Below, in pieces: positions 42,039 to 53,212 of a DNA stretch of 64,000 bases. This DNA is from Rhodosorus marinus. Its lineage: Eukaryota > Rhodophyta > Stylonematophyceae > Stylonematales > Stylonemataceae. The notes under the pieces are model-generated. The model was not told where the DNA came from, did no database searches, and saw only the letters and a program-made list of their open reading frames with translations. Where the stretch lies: the NCBI GenBank assembly GCA_029953675.1, contig JAMWBK010000003.1, positions 1,302,001 through 1,366,000 of the forward strand, given 5' to 3'. Every line of letters begins with the position of its first letter. The first letter of the stretch is position 1. Position numbers and translations under genes: made by a program.

Positions 42039-42215
42039 AGAGGGTAAAAATCTTAGCATAGCCGCCGTCCGTGCGGCTGTGGTACTCTTCCGCAGAACTG
42101 AGACGTAAGACGGGGCCCCCTCGGGACCACCGCGTGCCCCTGCCTTGGCCTGGAGCTGTCGCCCACCTGAGGGCGGGCCCAGGACGGGAAATTCCGCTTC
42201 AGCTGACATTCGAAG

Positions 42216-44187
42216 GGGGGTACAACAGGGTGATCCCTTGTCCCCTTTCCTACATGCCCGTGGACTACAACTCGTCTTGCTTTGTCTTCGCTCCGAATTC
42301 CCGCAGGTTCGTACGGTTGCATACCACGACGACGTGTGCCTCCTGGGGCCCCCCGATACTCTAGCGCTCGCTTATGATCGTCTCCGCTCCTTGGCTTCGC
42401 TCCTTGGCTTCGCGGGTTGACCTGGAGGTTAATCATCACAAATCGTTCTACTGGGGAGGTGTAGCTGCACAAGAGCAGCAGGTACCTGCGTCGTTCCAGG
42501 ATATTTGGAGACCGGATGGTTTCGTCCACTTAGGCATCCCCTACGGGCCGCCGTCCTTCGTTGAAGGCGAGTTGCTGCAGCTCCTCGGTAAGCACAGACA
42601 GCTGGTTGCAGAGCTTCGACGGCTACCTCCGGGCTTTCTCCAGTGCTCGTTGTTGCTGTTTCGGTATTGTTGCAGTCAGCGGTTAACCTATTGGCTTCGC
42701 TCACTTCCAACTCATTGGGGCCGGTGGTTGGCCACTCGTGCGGATGCTGAAAGTTTCCGTGAACTTGGGTATTTTCTCGATGAGGAGCTGAGCGCTCTGT
42801 CGCGACCCACCTGTGATGTTGTGCGCGCCCAGGTAGGCCTCCCATTGCGATTGGGGGGACTGGGCCTCTGCAACCGTGTTGTGGTCCAACCTGCAGCCGC
42901 AGTAGGGGCCTGGGGAACCGCACTTCCCACTTTGAGCAGTTTGGGTATCTCGAAGTTTCGCAATTTGATGGCGAGCCTCTCGCGAGGTGTCTTGCTTCCC
43001 AGCGTACCGGAGACCGCCCAAGACTTGTTTCTGGAGCTCCAAACCGCCCTGAATTCCTGTACTAGTCTCCCCGAAACCGTTCAACCCCGTCTTCCTGACT
43101 GGCGAGCTGTATTTGACCGCTCTCGAGGCTCCGCCCCGGGGATTCGTCCTGCGCCTGAACCTGTTCTAGGGGAGATTGACCCAGTGGTTGCCGCAGAAGA
43201 AGAAGTTCCAGTTGATCCTCCTGATGATTCCCAGCGCGCTGGGAGCCGAGCTCAAGCACGCACGGATGCGCTGCAAAATATCCTTTCTTGGGACTTGCAC
43301 CGTGCTGCATATGGCCGACTCCTCGCGCAGATGGTCTCATCTTCTCGCGCTCGCGCCCGCCTACGTAGTCTTGGAGGGGTTCTTAGCTCTCAGTGGCTCA
43401 TGACCGTACCGGCCTTTCCGCCACTCACACTGTCGGATTTCGAAGTTCGTACTTCACTGCGCTTATACCTCGGCTTACATCAGCCCCCCTGGCCGTACGA
43501 GATAGGTTCGTCGTGCCCTCTCTGCTCTCAGACTGAAGACAACGCAGATTTTGGCGCCCACCTGCTCGCTAGTTGCCCGGCGGTGAAAGGTGCTCGAACC
43601 AGCCGCCATACACGGATCTTGAACCTGTTATACCGGGAACTTCGGCCTATAGTCCGGCAAGCCGGTCTGGAAATCGAACGTGAGAAACCTTTACCCGTCG
43701 CGGACTTTCAAAATGATGAACGCCGTGTAGCCGACCTGGTGATCACCTGTGACGACAGCCGCCGTACCACATACGTTGATCTTGCTGTTCCTAACCCTCA
43801 AGCTAGTCGTTATCTCCCGGCTGCGGGGGAGCGCCGTGGATCTGCCGCCGCCAGCATGAGACGCCGCAAAGAGATCAAATACGCGGGGGCTTTGTCTTCC
43901 CCTGGTGTTCGTGCTTCGGCACTAGCACATCGCTTGGTACCCCTGATCATTGAGTGCTTTGGGTTCATGGACTCTGTTGGTTCTCGCTGGCTTCGGGAGT
44001 TGTTCCGCGAACGCCCTGACCGTCTTCAATCGTTATTTACCCGCTTAAGTTTCCTGCTGTGGCGCATGAATGCCGCTTTGATGTAACCATTCGTTCGTTC
44101 GATGTTGGAGGCGCCAGTTCTTCGCCGCACTTAGTCTTTTTTTCCCCTCGGGGTTTTTTCTTTCAGCCTCCGATTAAACCATTCGTC
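42216..44187 (+). mobile_element. Family C copy 3: RT, finger, endonuclease and 3' UTR (5'-truncated)
   Basis: It begins at RT motif B (GVQQGDPLSPFLHARGLQLV in a shifted frame), then motif C VAYHDDVCLLGPPDTLA. A short duplication, GCTCCTTGGCTTC, shifts the frame near 42390-42415. From 42374 a 570-codon ORF covers the thumb, the finger CPLCSQTEDNADFGAHLLAS-C (C-x2-C-x11-H-x4-C), and the endonuclease RRVADLVITCDDSRRTTYVD. It stops at 44084-44086, 13 codons early, at a tail-only insertion. The 3' UTR ends CCATTCGTC at 44187. Confidence 0.9.
44082..44104 (+). mobile_element. Tail-only family C insertion making a premature stop
   Basis: GATG - TAACCATTCGTTCGTTC - GATG: 17 bases of the C tail between two copies of GATG. 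Other C copies read GATGTTGGAGGC here. The inserted TAA ends ORF2. The identical insertion is in the copy at 53.1 kb. Confidence 0.85.
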
Positions 44188-44976
44188 GAAAAAACTGAGT
44201 ACAGCAGAACTGCAAGTGAATGTACGACAGCTGTTGGGTTTGCCGATACCGGGAATACGGACGTCGGGGAAGTGTACTTGTTGTGGTAGTAGTCACGGTA
44301 CTAACAGAGTACAAAGAGTTCACCACTGTCCAACATCGACGGGACTATGGCAGCGAAGGCACGACAAAATCTGTACGGAGCTGGCGCGAAGGCTGAATCG
44401 CTGGAATTTCATCGACATTAAGCAAGAACAGGAGGGGTACTTCGAGAACTACCGACTAAGACCGGATATCATTGCCACTCATCCCAGGACGTTCCAAAGG
44501 TATGCGCTGGATGTGACGGTTACATCGCCACTCCAGGAGAAGTGCGTGAATCGGAGTGGGTCAGAGAACGGATATGCAGCGAAAAGAGCGGAGAGGTGGA
44601 AAATCGCGCATTACAAAGAGGCTATGTCAGTGGAGAAGGCAGATGACAAGTTCATTCCCATTGCGATCGAGAGCTTCGGGCGTACAGGACAAATGGTGCA
44701 AGAATTTTCTACGAGAAAGCTGCAAGCATTTGTTGCACCGGAGCCTAGAGCTGAGCGATGTTCGGGCTCAGATCAACCGGAAATTATGGCAGGGGAACGC
44801 GGAGATAGCGATAGGCGCTCTGAGAGTGGACCAGTTGGCGAATCCACTGGTCCCTGTTTTTTCTTTCGAACGTAGGATGAGACCCCGGTAGCGGGGTTAG
44901 CGTAAGCTTTTCCCTAGATAGTAGTAGCAATAGTGATACGCTGCAGTAGGCAGCTGCCCAGTAAAGTTTACGGTTC
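44188..44976 (+). pseudogene. Family A ORF2 C-terminal fragment with intact finger, and 3' UTR
   Basis: It reads KKLSTAELQVNVRQLLGLPI, a finger with both Cys kept (KCTCCGSSHGTNRVQRVHHC), and the endonuclease RLRPDIIATHPRTFQRYALD, then AERWKIAHYKEAMSVE and PIAIESFGRTG. A one-base shift at about 44700 moves to a frame ending SFERRMRPR at 44891. The 3' UTR follows with the ACCCCG/CGGGGT hairpin and AGTAAAGTTTACGGTT. Only the first bases of the tail remain before the next gene relic. Confidence 0.88.
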
Positions 44977-44979
44977 ACA

Positions 44980-45429
44980 GTGGCGGTTGCATTGATGCAG
45001 AAAGTTCATCTTGCTAAGAAAGTACAGGCAGATGTTCGGGCATGGGCATTCCCAGCAGCCGGGGTTGAGGTTGAGCAGGCCGAAGCTCGCCATGGGGTTG
45101 AAGAACCTGTAGCCCACATTCAGGTTGAGGTTCAGGAGGCCGGACCAGGGGTTCAGGTTGAGGTTCCCGGAGGCTGGATTGAGGGGCACTTAACCCGCGT
45201 TCAAGTTGAGGGGGCTGAAGCCGGGGTTGAGGTTGAGCACACCGAAGCTCGCCGTGAGGTTGAAGAGTCTGTAGCCCACATTCAGGTTGAGGTTCCCGGA
45301 GGCTGGATTGAGGGGCACTTCACCCGCGTTCAAGTTGAAGGGGCTGAAACCGGGGTTGAGGTTGAGCAGGCCGGAGCTCGCCGTGGGGTTGTAGAGCCCG
45401 TTACCCGCGCTGAGGTTGAGATCCCGTAG
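44980..45429 (+). CDS. Tandem-repeat protein related to the 31.5-kb gene, signal peptide lost
   Basis: The start (first ATG about 44995, or GTG 44980) reads MAVALMQKVHLAKKVQ, closely matching MAVPLMEKIHLAETV just after the signal peptide of the 31.5-kb protein. Upstream host sequence has been replaced by the family A 3' end, so the signal peptide and promoter are gone. The body is Val/Glu-rich with repeats of about 43 residues (129 bp; about 162 bp for the first), each containing GVEVEQAEARRGVEEPV-like and VPGGWIEGHFTRVQVEGAE parts. Probably a broken gene. The antisense Asn/Leu/Pro-rich ORF is a shadow. Confidence 0.55.
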   Translation: MAVALMQKVHLAKKVQADVRAWAFPAAGVEVEQAEARHGVEEPVAHIQVEVQEAGPGVQVEVPGGWIEGHLTRVQVEGAEAGVEVEHTEARREVEESVAHIQVEVPGGWIEGHFTRVQVEGAETGVEVEQAGARRGVVEPVTRAEVEIP

Positions 45430-46569
45430 CCCGCGTTCAAGTTGAGGAGTCCGGAGCCGGGGTTGAGGTTGACGAGGCTGGAGCAGGCGTTGAGGTTGAG
45501 GAGTACGTAGCCGGCGCTGAAGTTGCCGTACAGTTCGTTGGAATTTCGGACAAGAGAGCATATTTTCAACAACTTCAACTAGAGTGAATCTGGTAACCAA
45601 CTCTGCTCGCTTATTCTAGAAATGTCGCGCGAGCTTAAACGGCTGCTATAGTTATCCTCATAAAATACTCAGATTCTTAGAAATACATATCGCACGAACA
45701 CTGGACTAGAGTTGGTGACATGGTTGAAGTGGACGAGGAACTGCCGCGATCAGCCTCGGCTGGCGCCGCCCCGCTTTGCATTGCAGATCTTCTGGTCGCA
45801 GACGTCGCCGCTTGACGCGCAGTATTTGGATCTTGCTGTCACTTGCGCGACATTCCCTTTTATTCAGAGCCCTATCTGCAACTTGCCCCATGTAAAATAC
45901 CTATCTTCCATCTAGCGCCCTACGCCTGGGTGCAGCAACTTCACCAACTGAAGGAACGACGGCATGCCGAGAGCATGGCCAGCACTCCATCAATTGAGTG
46001 GCACTCCCGCCTGGAAGGGTACCACATAAAGGAATACGAGTACTAAAAGTACGAACAAGTGTAAAAAGTAAATAAAAAGTATAAAAAAGTATAAAAACGA
46101 GGTTAGCTTACCCTGGGCTCACGTAAGTCTGGCGTCCAACAATATAGCAGCATTTGAACTCCCGAGATTCAAATAAAGCTCTGTGGAGAGGCTATCCAGA
46201 CGCCCAGGGCCGCAACAAAAGAGTGCAAGAAGCTAACTAGAATCCACAAGATGCGCTGCTTATGCCTGAATTCTGGCGCAAATGGTCTCCTTTCCCGATC
46301 AACTCGGAGTTGCACCGTGCGCCTCTAGGTCTCTCGTGTTACTTTTTGGAGGCAGCCACACACTTCTGTGGCTGTTTCCCAAGTTTTTCGGCTTTTTGGG
46401 GGACTAGCGCGGGTGTTTTTCAGTGTTTCCTGGGCTGGCTTCGAATTCGAGCAAGTCAGTCATCAATTGTGGGTTTTACATGGCTGCGTGTTCTCGCTTG
46501 CGATGCAGCAGACGGAGCTCTTGGCTCCCTCAGGAGCGGACAGGAATTCGAGATTTAACCTGTGCGGCG
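45430..46569. other. Mixed flank with an old family B-like endonuclease relic
   Basis: 45720-45845 plus reads VEVDEELPRSASAGAAPLCI, ADLLVADVAA, stop, RAVYLDLAVTCA, a diverged family B endonuclease core; ERRHAESMAS follows at about 45955. AT-rich sequence with AAAAGTATAAA repeats lies at 46045-46100. 46310-46350 (CTCTCGTGTTACTTTTTGGA) resembles the 5' flank of the family A copy at 52.33 kb. Nothing else is recognised. Confidence 0.55.
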
Positions 46570-47215
46570 GCTCAGTGCCTTCCGGTGATTTTGGTGGGCA
46601 CTTGTTGGCATCTTGTCCGCAGGTCCAAGGAGCCCGGACTCAACGCCATACGCGGCTCTACCGCTTGCTGTTCCGCTATCTTCGTTCTGAGGTGATGGTG
46701 GGCGGGCACGGACCGAGAGGTGGAGTATGAGGCCCCCCTGCCGGTGACAACGGTAATTGCTGAAGCGGTTGACGTAGTGCCGGGTGGCGGACCTCGTGGT
46801 CATTGATTTGAGTGCTCGCGAGAGTGAGTATATCGACCTTTCTATCAATTTTCCACAGGCTACCAGGTACTTGCCAGCGTCTGCTCGACGCCGAGACGGT
46901 GCAGCTCGGTCAATGCGGCAACTGAGGGAATCCCAGTACGCTGCGGCTATGTTAGACTCTACGCTTCGCGATTCGGCATTGTCCTACCGGTTGTTCCACT
47001 TATCATCGAGTGCTTCGGTTTAGTTGATAGTGTGTGTTCTCGTTGGCTTGGTGCGCTCTTTCGGAAAAACCCAGGGCGTCTTGATAGCCTGGTCACGGAG
47101 CTGCCCTTGACCCTGAAGCGTCCAACGCTGCTTTTTTGTTGGGCGCCCGTCATCTGCGTCTTGTTTCTCGCTTCCCGGGTAGTTAGGCTCTAATAAACCG
47201 ACGATGCAGTGGGGC
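46570..47215 (+). pseudogene. Family D endonuclease region and 3' end
   Basis: Family C-like but clearly different. It reads GDFGGHLLASCPQVQGARTQ and YRLLFRYLRSEV, then after a frameshift VADLVVIDLSARESEYIDLS, YLPASARRRDGAARSMRQ, LIIECFGLVDSVCSRWLGAL, ending near 47192. The 3' UTR CTCGCTTCCCGGGTAGTTAG...AATAAACCGA defines the family D end, also found at 21.83 and 48.46 kb. Confidence 0.75.
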
Positions 47216-47216
47216 C

Positions 47217-47560
47217 TAATAACATCGCGTCCCCGTCGTCTGGTAGTACCGAAGCACGTGCCGTTTTGTCGGCGGTGACTAGCTTGGTCGCAACCGCCGG
47301 GGAGAAAGGAGCTCTCTCGCAGCTCACCGAGCGCCTGGGAGCGCTGGAGTCCAGTCTGACGAGGAGCCCGAGTTTAACCGTGTAGAGCGTGGCCACGGCG
47401 GCGACCGGACGGAAGGTCAGTCAACGTGCGGGAGTCAGTCAAAATTCCCGTGTCCCGGGACAACTGCGTTTGGCGGTTCCGGCGCGGGGCAGCGTGAGAG
47501 TCCCGAGTGGCCCCGGGGGCCCTGGCCGGGTCTCAGCTCTCGAAGGCTGGCGGTGATCAC
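47217..47560 (+). pseudogene. Family B-related ORF1 fragment
   Basis: It reads STEARAVLSAVTSLVATAGE and LTERLGALESSLTRS, matching family B ORF1 (TQARALISAVTSLITAASDP, LTQKLGGLESGL). It then has a stop and VPGQLRLAVPARGS. It represents a further B-like subgroup. Confidence 0.7.
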
Positions 47561-48129
47561 GGTGGAGGGCAGGCAGGGCGATGTGCGGACTCCATCAGTA
47601 AAGAGCGGTCGTGGAGAGGACGGAGGAACCCCCGTTGGCGAGAAAGTTCTCCACGTACGCCGTCACATGGGCAGGCGGTTCCTCTGCGGAGCAATGCCAA
47701 GAAGGCTGGTCAGTTTCGGGACAAGCGTGTACACTTCGTCGCAGTTGAGACTGACAATGGTGCTGAATACGCCCACGCGCGGTTCCACGAGCTGAGAGAC
47801 GGCAGTGCCAGCAACCTGAAGGGGTCTGGAAACCTCAAACATCACGAAAAAAAAAAAATTGTGGCGAGGAAAACTCTCACCACAAAAGCGCCGCAAAAAT
47901 CTACGAATACCCAACTCAAAGTACCGGAAAAACAACACCACAACCCGGAATGAGAGAAAGCACGCAACCCCAGACCAACCACACACCCACAAAAAACCGG
48001 GAGAATGACGACCGAAGGCAGCGCCTCCTCCGCCGCCTCCCACGAGAAAACACTATGGCAGCCAAAAAACAGCCGACCCAACACCATACATCGTCTAGAA
48101 CCCAAACTGGATTGTTGAATGGATTTGTT
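47561..48129 (+). other. A-rich segment, no gene recognised
   Basis: The sequence is A/C-rich with a 13-base A-run at 47848. It resembles the leader region of family B in composition only. The ORFs here show no motif. Confidence 0.3.
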
Positions 48130-48690
48130 TAACTTTAGACTTAAAGAAAACCCCCGAGGGGAAAGAAAAGACTAAGCGCGCCGAAGATCGCGCGCCCCAA
48201 TATCAAACCAGCGTTCACACGCCACAGCAAGAAACTTAAACAGGTAAACAACGAGGACAGACGGTCATGGCGTTCGCGGAACACTCCCCGAAGCCAATAA
48301 TAACCAACAGAATCCAGAAACCCAAAGCCATGAAGAGAGGTACCAGGGGGTGAGCTGAAGCCCAAGCACGAATGCCAGGTCGTCTTGATAGCCTCCTCAC
48401 GGAGCTGTCCTTGACTTTGTGCCGTTCCAACGCTGCTTTATTGTTGGACGCGCGTCATCAGGTCTCGTTTCTCGCTTCTCAGGGTAGTTAGGCTCTGAAT
48501 ATACGGATCATCAATGCCTGGTGAAGAAAAAGCCCACCCCCCAATATTTCAACTCTTTGCGATGTCTCATATGGACTGGACTTTACTAGCATAGCCTGAA
48601 GCGCTACGCAAGGCGTGAAGATGAACTAAAACCTAGGGAGGGAAGCATGCAACCCCAAGGCGCCGATGGCGCGCCTCGGAAAGCATGTGG
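48130..48690. mobile_element. Stack of 3' fragments: family C (minus), D (plus), B (minus)
   Basis: 48130-48384 is an older family C end in reverse (GGGTTTTCTTT side first, then ...RERHDRLSSLFTCLSFLLWR). 48385-48515 is a family D C-terminus and 3' end (TCTCGCTTCTCAGGGTAGTT). 48573-48690 is a family B 3' UTR in reverse with tail GGACT-GGACTTTACT, fused to the family A copy that follows. Confidence 0.8.
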
Positions 48691-50577
48691 CTGCCGTAGT
48701 AACGAGGCCTCCGAATAGAATTTCCAGATGATATCTCGTCATCGTGTCCGCCTCTCGTGCAATAGTTCTTCCAAACTGGTAGGCTAAACATCTTAGAGCG
48801 TAGTCGAGCCGTGTTTCCGCGCAGAACCTGAACAGGGCGACTTGTGTGTTGAGCTCCTGTGGGGATAGTTTCGCGATTTCTTCGAACAGTTTCTCGTGCT
48901 TACTTTGTAGCGCCCTGCACTCCTGTTGGATGTAATGTCGGCTGCCTATCGGGATGGAATATATAGTAACTCCTTCTCTGGTCACTTGTACCCCAGGAAT
49001 CTCACGATTGACCACTCGCGTTGTAGTCAGTGTTCGCCCGTACACTGGGCACTTGCCGAGTTGCAACCTTGCTCCTAGTGCAGGAGGGACGGTTTTCCCC
49101 CATGCTACGGATTCCTTTAAGGCTTTTAGCGGCCCCACAATGGTGATATCATCGTGAATAGCGACGATCGTTTCATTGGGTAACTTGGTCGCAACGCCCT
49201 TAGGAAGGGCGCCAGGGATAGGGCATGCAGAACCGGGCCCAGTGGGTCACCCTGTTGAACTCCGGTTGCTGCTTGCAGCGTAGGGCGGGAAGTTTGGGTC
49301 TGCCCATGCGGAGTTCGCCAACCACAGAGCGTGGGTGTATCCATGTCGTCGCTTCCGTAACCGAGTCTACATCCTGCCACCAGCTCTGGGAAGTGTTTGT
49401 CGACAAGTTTATTGGCCACGCGTCGATCAATGCGGTTAAATGCATTCTCCAGGTCAAGCCTGAGGACCGCTGAATCAGGTTCGCATGAAAAGTGGGCCTG
49501 GATCGCATGTAGCGAGCGTTCACACCCGCCGCTGACGCCAATACCGAGTTGTAGTGGTACCAGGAGCTCAAGCACCCGGTCGACTACAGCGCGAAGGGCC
49601 CACTGCGTCGCTATCTTTCGTAGAACCTCTGGTACGCCGATGGGCCGAACGCCGGGGTTTTCCTGGGGTGCGGATCCTTGCTTTGGCTTCCGGAATGGTA
49701 GGAGTCAGCTGCTGCGAAGGGCGCGAGTCAGAGTCGGGCCCTTCGCGACTTTCTCCGGAGCGGTTGCGAGTTGTCGAAGTACTCGAATCAATGCCACTTG
49801 TGTATGTTGAGTGGCACCTTGTATGTGTTCCGCTCGGAGTCCGCTAGGGCCTGGGCTCTTGCCCTGAGGGAGACGTGCCACAATCGACAGGAGGCCCTCG
49901 TCAACTGCCTTTGTTGGATCCCACCTGTGCTTAAGGGCGTCGGTATCCAGGTTGAGCAAGAAGTTCAGCTCTTGGGCGATCTCGTCAGGTAGGTCCCCCC
50001 CGGCCGGGTCGGGAAAGAGCGCTTTGAGTTGGCGCCAGGTAACCTCAGTTAAAGGTGCCATGTCGGTGGCCTGTAGTCGACGGGCAGCATCTGAGAGTCG
50101 CCCCAAATGTGCTAGCTTCAAAGCTTGCTTGTGGCGCCCCAGAATTTGGCGTCGAACGGCGTCGGCTCCTTCCATTGCGATGGTATGCGGCAGCGTAGAC
50201 GCCTTGTCTTCTAGCGCGCTCCATACCGTAGAGAATTCTCCTTCAAGTACGTGCGCTGCCTGAGTGCCAGGATCAAGTGCAGAGTGTCCAAGCACGAGGC
50301 CGGGAAGTCCGACAAGAAGCAGGCTGGCGTTCGGTGGTGCGGTGCTGTCCATGGCAAGCTCTAGTGCCGCACGGAGAAGGCGGCTCCACGTGTTGACTTG
50401 GGCGCGTGGCACGAATCGCCGTGTGGGCACCGGGCAGTGTGTAAGACGCTTCCACTGCCTGCATCCTTCCGTCACGTCGTCGACGAAGTCGCTCCACCGT
50501 TTAATCCAGTCTTGACGATCCGAGAAGAACCGAGGCTCGTCGCGGCGTCGTTTGATTCCCCGACCTCCGCTTGGCAT
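48691..50577 (-). pseudogene. Family A ORF2, copy 4 (N-terminus, RT, thumb)
   Basis: The ATG at 50577-50575 overlaps the ORF1 stop (TAATG). MPSGGRGIKRRRDEP is followed by CPVPTRRFVPRAQVNTWSRL and GKSPGPSGLRAEHIQG, open to about 49720. A shift there, then 49575-49126: motif A LRLDLENAFNRIDRRV and motif B TGVQQGDPLGPVLHAL. A second shift restores VAIHDDITIVGPLKALKES (motif C IHDD) and the thumb to 48690, where a family B 3' end cuts it. The finger and endonuclease are missing. This is the best family A source for the N-terminal ORF2 region. Confidence 0.9.
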
Positions 50578-52225
50578 TATTGCGATGTGTTTTCCTGGCG
50601 ATCCTGCGTGTCCATTGCGTGTTGGTTGGCGTGAGTATCCGCCTGGCTCACATTCGTATTCTGCGGGGTCTCCATTGATACCGGGGTGTATCTGGTCCGG
50701 GGCCGACAGCGGTTGCTCGCTGTCGCTTCTGTTGAGGTGGCTCCGGAAGGTTGCAGGGGAGTTCTGCGTGGGGATTGTCCTCGCGGTCAGTCTCCGCCGG
50801 TACTTGAGATGTTGCCCCGGGTTCACCCTGAGTGTCAACAATCCCACGGGCTGCCTGTGCGTCACCCTGAGGGGACGAGACTTCAGTGTCTGAGCTCGTT
50901 GCGGCTGCAGGCTCTTGGGGTTCCGCGCTCTCCCCCGGGTACCGCGGGCGGAGATTGTCTTGCTTTGAGGAATTCCAGTCGTGCCTCAAGATACTCGTGG
51001 AGCGCTGCGAGAGTATTGAAGGAGAGAAGCCGCCTGCGGATCCTCGAACGAATCCGGATAAGCTGTTCGATGGCCCGCTTCAGAGTCTGGGCCGCAATAT
51101 CTGATGGGGCAATACCTTGGCGTTCTAGGTAGCCCAGCAGGTTGTTAGGCTCCAGAATTTCGCCAGTGTACAGGCTCACTTGACGATCCGCGTGTCGCAG
51201 GGTAAAGGATCCGAAAATCCCTGTTCGTAAAACTCCCGGAGAAATCGCGCTTTGTAGAATCGGGATCGCATCTGGATGGCAGAGCAGGCAGGCATGGAAT
51301 GCAATGAAGTCCGCATGCGCCACATAGGAGCTGGGAATCCCCAGTGCTCTGCAAAGAACCTTTTCAAAGCCCGCGGGGGCCACCTCATCCATCCTGGGGG
51401 GTCGCACGTTCCGTAGGGCCGGTGTGACGTCGGGTCCCCAGCCTGACCCCCCGACCGTTGGGTGCAATTGCCGCAGAGCTGCCTACTGGGTCTGTGGTCC
51501 TGGGCGTGCAACAGTTCGGGATCGAGCATCTCCTCTTCCTGGGGGCGGGCTGAGCTGCGAAATCAGCATACGTTGGCCTGGCATTGCCGTTCCCAATGGC
51601 TGGGAAGGCCTCTGCATACTGCACAGGATCGAGGACACCTGTCTCTCCCTGGGGCGCATGGAGGCGGGTTCCTAAATCTTGGGCGCCTTGTCCTTGTCTG
51701 GTTATATCTGGGTATCCCCATCCCCAGATCTCCGGTCCGGTCCGAGATTTGAATTTGCTGCTGTCGTTGCGTAACGGCCCTGTTGATCTCCTGTTGCTGT
51801 CCCTGTGGGGAGGGAGAATTCTCGTTTCCCTGGCCCCAAGTCCACGTCTGGGGTGAGTCTGCTAGCTGGTAGAGGCATCGAGTGACACCAGTGAGGTCGC
51901 TGGTGCTCCCAATGCGGGAGTACAACTTAAAGATCGCCTTGTAGAACTCCTGGACGGCTGCTTCCCCAATGCCCACACCATGAGAAAACTGGTCACAGGT
52001 GCGCAGCTGTTGCATGAAAGAGGCGGCTGGATCATTGGTGGCATCAGTCTCATTCCTGCTCCCCGCCTGCGTAACGTCTTCTGCTGGTGTCGATGTCCTT
52101 GGTTGCTGCTCTGCTCCCAGAGCGCGGTGCTGTAGTGCATGTAACACTTCCATGGGCCCCGGTGCCGGTGAACCGGGGATGAGAATTGGCTCTGGGTACG
52201 GCCCCCGCACCTCCCGCACTATCAT
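50577..52225 (-). pseudogene. Family A ORF1, copy 4, frameshifted
   Basis: The ATG at 52225 reads MIVREVRGPYPEPILIPGSP; it is open through CRGLPSHWERQCQANVC (51563). Frameshifts near 51600-51480 and 50900 follow. 51467-50883 carries RNVRPPRMDEVAPAGFEKVL, HACLLCHPDAIPILQSA and LLGYLERQGIAPSDIAAQTL. The C-terminus is in 50989-50580. The stop overlaps the ORF2 ATG. Confidence 0.87.
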
Positions 52226-52485
52226 ATTTCTCTGCTTTCCCAATTCCAAGTTGGCTCCACGCCAACCCCAGAGCTTAGCCGAAAGCTCGCCAAGATACGA
52301 AGCGCGGTGGCCCAGGAGTGTAACTGCCTCTAAAAAGTAACACGAGACACCTAGCGCTCCGAAAATCACCAGAAACGCCTCCCAAAAACTCAAAACCTTT
52401 CACCATGTACGCTTTGCTGAAGAGCTCCCTATTGGAGCCATTAAGAAGCAATAAGGATTCCATTGGTCAGTAAAGAAACCCTTGC

Positions 52486-53212
52486 TGGGTTGTTTTTGCC
52501 CCCTTGGCCGTACGATATGGGTTCGTCGTGCCCTCTCTGCTCTCAGACTGAAGACAACGCAGATTTCACGCCCATCTGCTCGCTAGTTGCCCGGCGGTGA
52601 AAGGAGCTCGAACCAGCCGCCATACACGGATCTTGAACCTGTTATACCGGGAACTTCGGCCTATAGTCCGGCAAGCCGGTCTGGAAATCGAACGTGAGAA
52701 ACCTTTACCCGTCGCGGACTTTCAAAATGATGAACGCCGTGTAGCCGACCTGGTGATCACCTGTGACGACAGCCGCCGTACCACATACGTTGATCTTGCT
52801 GTTCCTAACCCTCAAGCTAGTCGTTATCTCCCGGCTGCGGGGGAGCGCCGTGGATCTGCCGCCGCCAGCATGAGACGCCGCAAAGAGATCAAATACGCGG
52901 GGGCTTTGTCTTCCCCTGGTGTTCGTGCTTCGGCACTAGCACATCGCTTGGTACCCCTGATCATTGAGTGCTTTGGGTTCATGGACTCTGTTGGTTCTCG
53001 CTGGCTTCGGGAGTTGTTCCGCGAACGCCCTGACCGTCTTCAATCGTTATTTACCCGCTTAAGTTTCCTGCTGTGGCGCATGAATGCCGCTTTGATGTAA
53101 CCATTCGTTCGTTCGATGTTGGAGGCGCCAGTTCTTCGCCGCACTTAGTCTTTTTTTCCCCTCGGGGTTTTTTCTTTCAGCCTCCGATTAAACCATTCGT
53201 TCGATGGGTTGT
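52486..53212 (+). mobile_element. Family C 3' fragment, mosaic, with 8-bp target duplication
   Basis: TGGGTTGT at 52486-52493 recurs at 53205-53212. The left part carries the GATATGGG and TTTCACGCCC variants of the 57.7-kb copy (a frameshift in the finger). The right part carries the tail-only insertion and CGTTATTTACC variant of the 43-44 kb copy. It ends in CCATTCGTTCGA. Confidence 0.85.

Larger units (their letters stand above)
41066..42213 (-). pseudogene. Family B copy 2: ORF1, interrupted by a family C insertion
   Basis: 41707-41285 carries GCSREDFIFANYEGRDVLFV to the C-terminal helical part, with a stop at 41712 and a shift near 41310. 41297-41073 carries the C-terminus (GGKRARTDSRGSKG). 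Upstream, 42209-42045 (MSAEAEFPVLGPPSGG... TAAMLRFLPSRE) is separated by the 184-bp family C fragment at 41845-42028. The 5' side is cut by family C copy 3. Confidence 0.85.

Noticed and set aside
45190-45600. Minus-strand Asn/Leu/Pro-rich repeat ORF
   Set aside because: It is the reverse of the repeat gene. The plus strand has the leader matching the 31.5-kb secreted protein, so plus is taken as coding.
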